DNA of 64,000 nucleotides from Caulobacter segnis ATCC 21756 (GTDB lineage Bacteria; Pseudomonadota; Alphaproteobacteria; Caulobacterales; Caulobacteraceae). Each line of letters opens with the position of its first letter. Within the stretch, counting starts at the first letter, position 1. The notes under the pieces were generated by a model, which worked only from the letters and a program-made list of their open reading frames with translations, was not told the DNA's origin and did no database searches. Below, piece by piece: positions 63,181-64,000 of the stretch. The position numbers and the translations under genes are program-made. The stretch covers positions 4,588,001-4,652,000 of the forward strand of contig NC_014100.1 of assembly GCF_000092285.1 (NCBI RefSeq). Reading direction: 5' to 3'.

Positions 63181-64000
63181 ATGAGCCGGATCGCCCTTCC
63201 AAGCCTGCAAGCCAAGGTGATGTCGGCCGAGGCCGCCGCCGCCCTGATCGACCCCGCCAGCACGGTGGGCATGAGCGGCTTCACCGGCTCGGGCTATCCC
63301 AAGGCCGTGCCGCTGGCCCTGGCCAAGCGGATCGAGGCCGCGCACGCGGCGGGCGACCCCTTCCGCCTGCGGGTCTGGACCGGCGCCTCGACGGGTCCGG
63401 AGCTGGACGGCGCCCTGGCCAAGGCCGACGGCATCGAGTTCCGCCTGCCCTACAACTCCGACCCCATCGCCCGCGACAAGATCAATCGCGGCGAGATGGA
63501 CTATTTCGACATGCACCTGTCCCAGGTCGCGCCCATGGCGTGGCAGGGCTTCCTGGGTCCGCTGGACACCGCGATCATCGAGGTCAGCGGGATCCGCGCC
63601 GACGGTTCGCTGATCCCCTCGTCCTCGGTCGGCAACAACAAGACCTGGATCGACCGGGCCTCGAAGGTGATCCTGGAGGTCAATCGCTGGCAGAACCCGG
63701 CGCTGGAGGGGATGCACGATATCTATTACGGCACGGCCCTGCCGCCGAACCGCGTGCCGATCCCGCTGACCCGCCCCGACCAGCGCATCGGCGAGCCCTA
63801 CTTCCGCTGCGACCCGTCCAAGGTCGTCGCGGTGGTCGAGACCGACTCCCCCGACCGCAACCTGCCGTTCGACGCGCCGGGCGAGGACCACAAGGCCATC
63901 GCCGGCCACCTCCTGGAGTTCTTCCGGCACGAGGTCGCCAAGGGCCGTCTGCCGTCCAGCCTGCTGCCGCTGCAGTCGGGCGTGGGCAACATCGCTAACG
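63181..64000 (+). CDS. Acetyl-CoA hydrolase/transferase family (succinate-CoA transferase-like), N-terminal part
   Basis: The first 273 residues of a class I CoA transferase; the end lies past the window. It opens MSRIALPSLQAKVMSAEAAAALI, shows GFTGSGYPKAVPLALAKRI, PYNSDPIARDKINRGEMDYFD (split in the protein by one residue), then LSQVAPMAWQGFLGPLDTAIIE and EVNRWQNPALEGMHDIYYGT, and stops at the LQSGVGNIAN motif that precedes the active-site Glu. Such enzymes exchange CoA between acetate and succinate. The start has GGAG upstream. Confidence 0.88.
   Translation, partial: MSRIALPSLQAKVMSAEAAAALIDPASTVGMSGFTGSGYPKAVPLALAKRIEAAHAAGDPFRLRVWTGASTGPELDGALAKADGIEFRLPYNSDPIARDKINRGEMDYFDMHLSQVAPMAWQGFLGPLDTAIIEVSGIRADGSLIPSSSVGNNKTWIDRASKVILEVNRWQNPALEGMHDIYYGTALPPNRVPIPLTRPDQRIGEPYFRCDPSKVVAVVETDSPDRNLPFDAPGEDHKAIAGHLLEFFRHEVAKGRLPSSLLPLQSGVGNIAN

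Noticed and set aside
1..64000. CRISPR arrays, prophage, insertion sequences, tRNA or rRNA
   Set aside because: I looked for evenly spaced repeats, transposase or integrase motifs, and tRNA/rRNA signatures and found none. The only repeats are the palindromic units listed.

Overview
The window is about 64 kb of high-GC alphaproteobacterial chromosome that I assign to Caulobacter. The evidence is crescentin (creS), the periplasmic regulator ntrZ, the response regulator cenR, a ParA/ParB pair, and between ppsR and hemE a replication origin of the Caulobacter Cori type. That origin carries three exact TTAA-N7-TTAA CtrA sites, near-consensus DnaA boxes and several GANTC sites. I saw no rRNA, convincing tRNA, CRISPR array, integrase, prophage or insertion sequence. 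Most of the window is core genome.

Left part (1-14 kb): the end of an S9 peptidase; a DUF2218 gene with a His-rich PadR regulator; a five-gene Mla phospholipid-transport operon (mlaA-C-D-E-F); oxyR facing a frameshifted ahpD; creS; an SRPBCC and a TraB/GumN protein; a secreted M3 peptidase; murI; and a small HNH gene. Middle left (14-24 kb): ftsK, lolA, a candidate small RNA with its own terminator, exonuclease III, an SDR gene facing an XRE regulator, then a porin followed by a chemoreceptor.

Origin (23.8-32.3 kb): the minus-strand run ppsR-maf-aroE-coaE-dnaQ faces the plus-strand run hemE-hemH-hemJ and rho across Cori. Right of the origin (32-40.3 kb) lie qor, a dienelactone hydrolase, mnmE-mnmG-rsmG and parA-parB. 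ParB sites (parS) are clustered about 8 kb from Cori, mostly inside or beside mnmE and mnmG.

Far right (40.7-64 kb): leuS-lptE-holA; ntrZ; a ThiE-like gene facing the YggS gene; an L,D-transpeptidase facing cenR; secB; a Tim44-like gene, a frameshifted mltA and smr; an adenosine-kinase-like gene with hisB-H-A-F-E; an ATP-grasp gene; nth; an AraC/OGT-type methyltransferase; hslV and hslU separated by an NTF2-like gene; a ThiF-family gene; and the start of an acetyl-CoA hydrolase/transferase.

Two points deserve most attention. First, creS and ftsK lie next to the dnaQ side of the origin and dnaA is absent, which suggests an origin-spanning inversion relative to the C. crescentus order as I remember it. 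Second, two otherwise well conserved genes (ahpD, mltA) carry single-base frameshifts in G/C-rich stretches, which could be real lesions or assembly errors.
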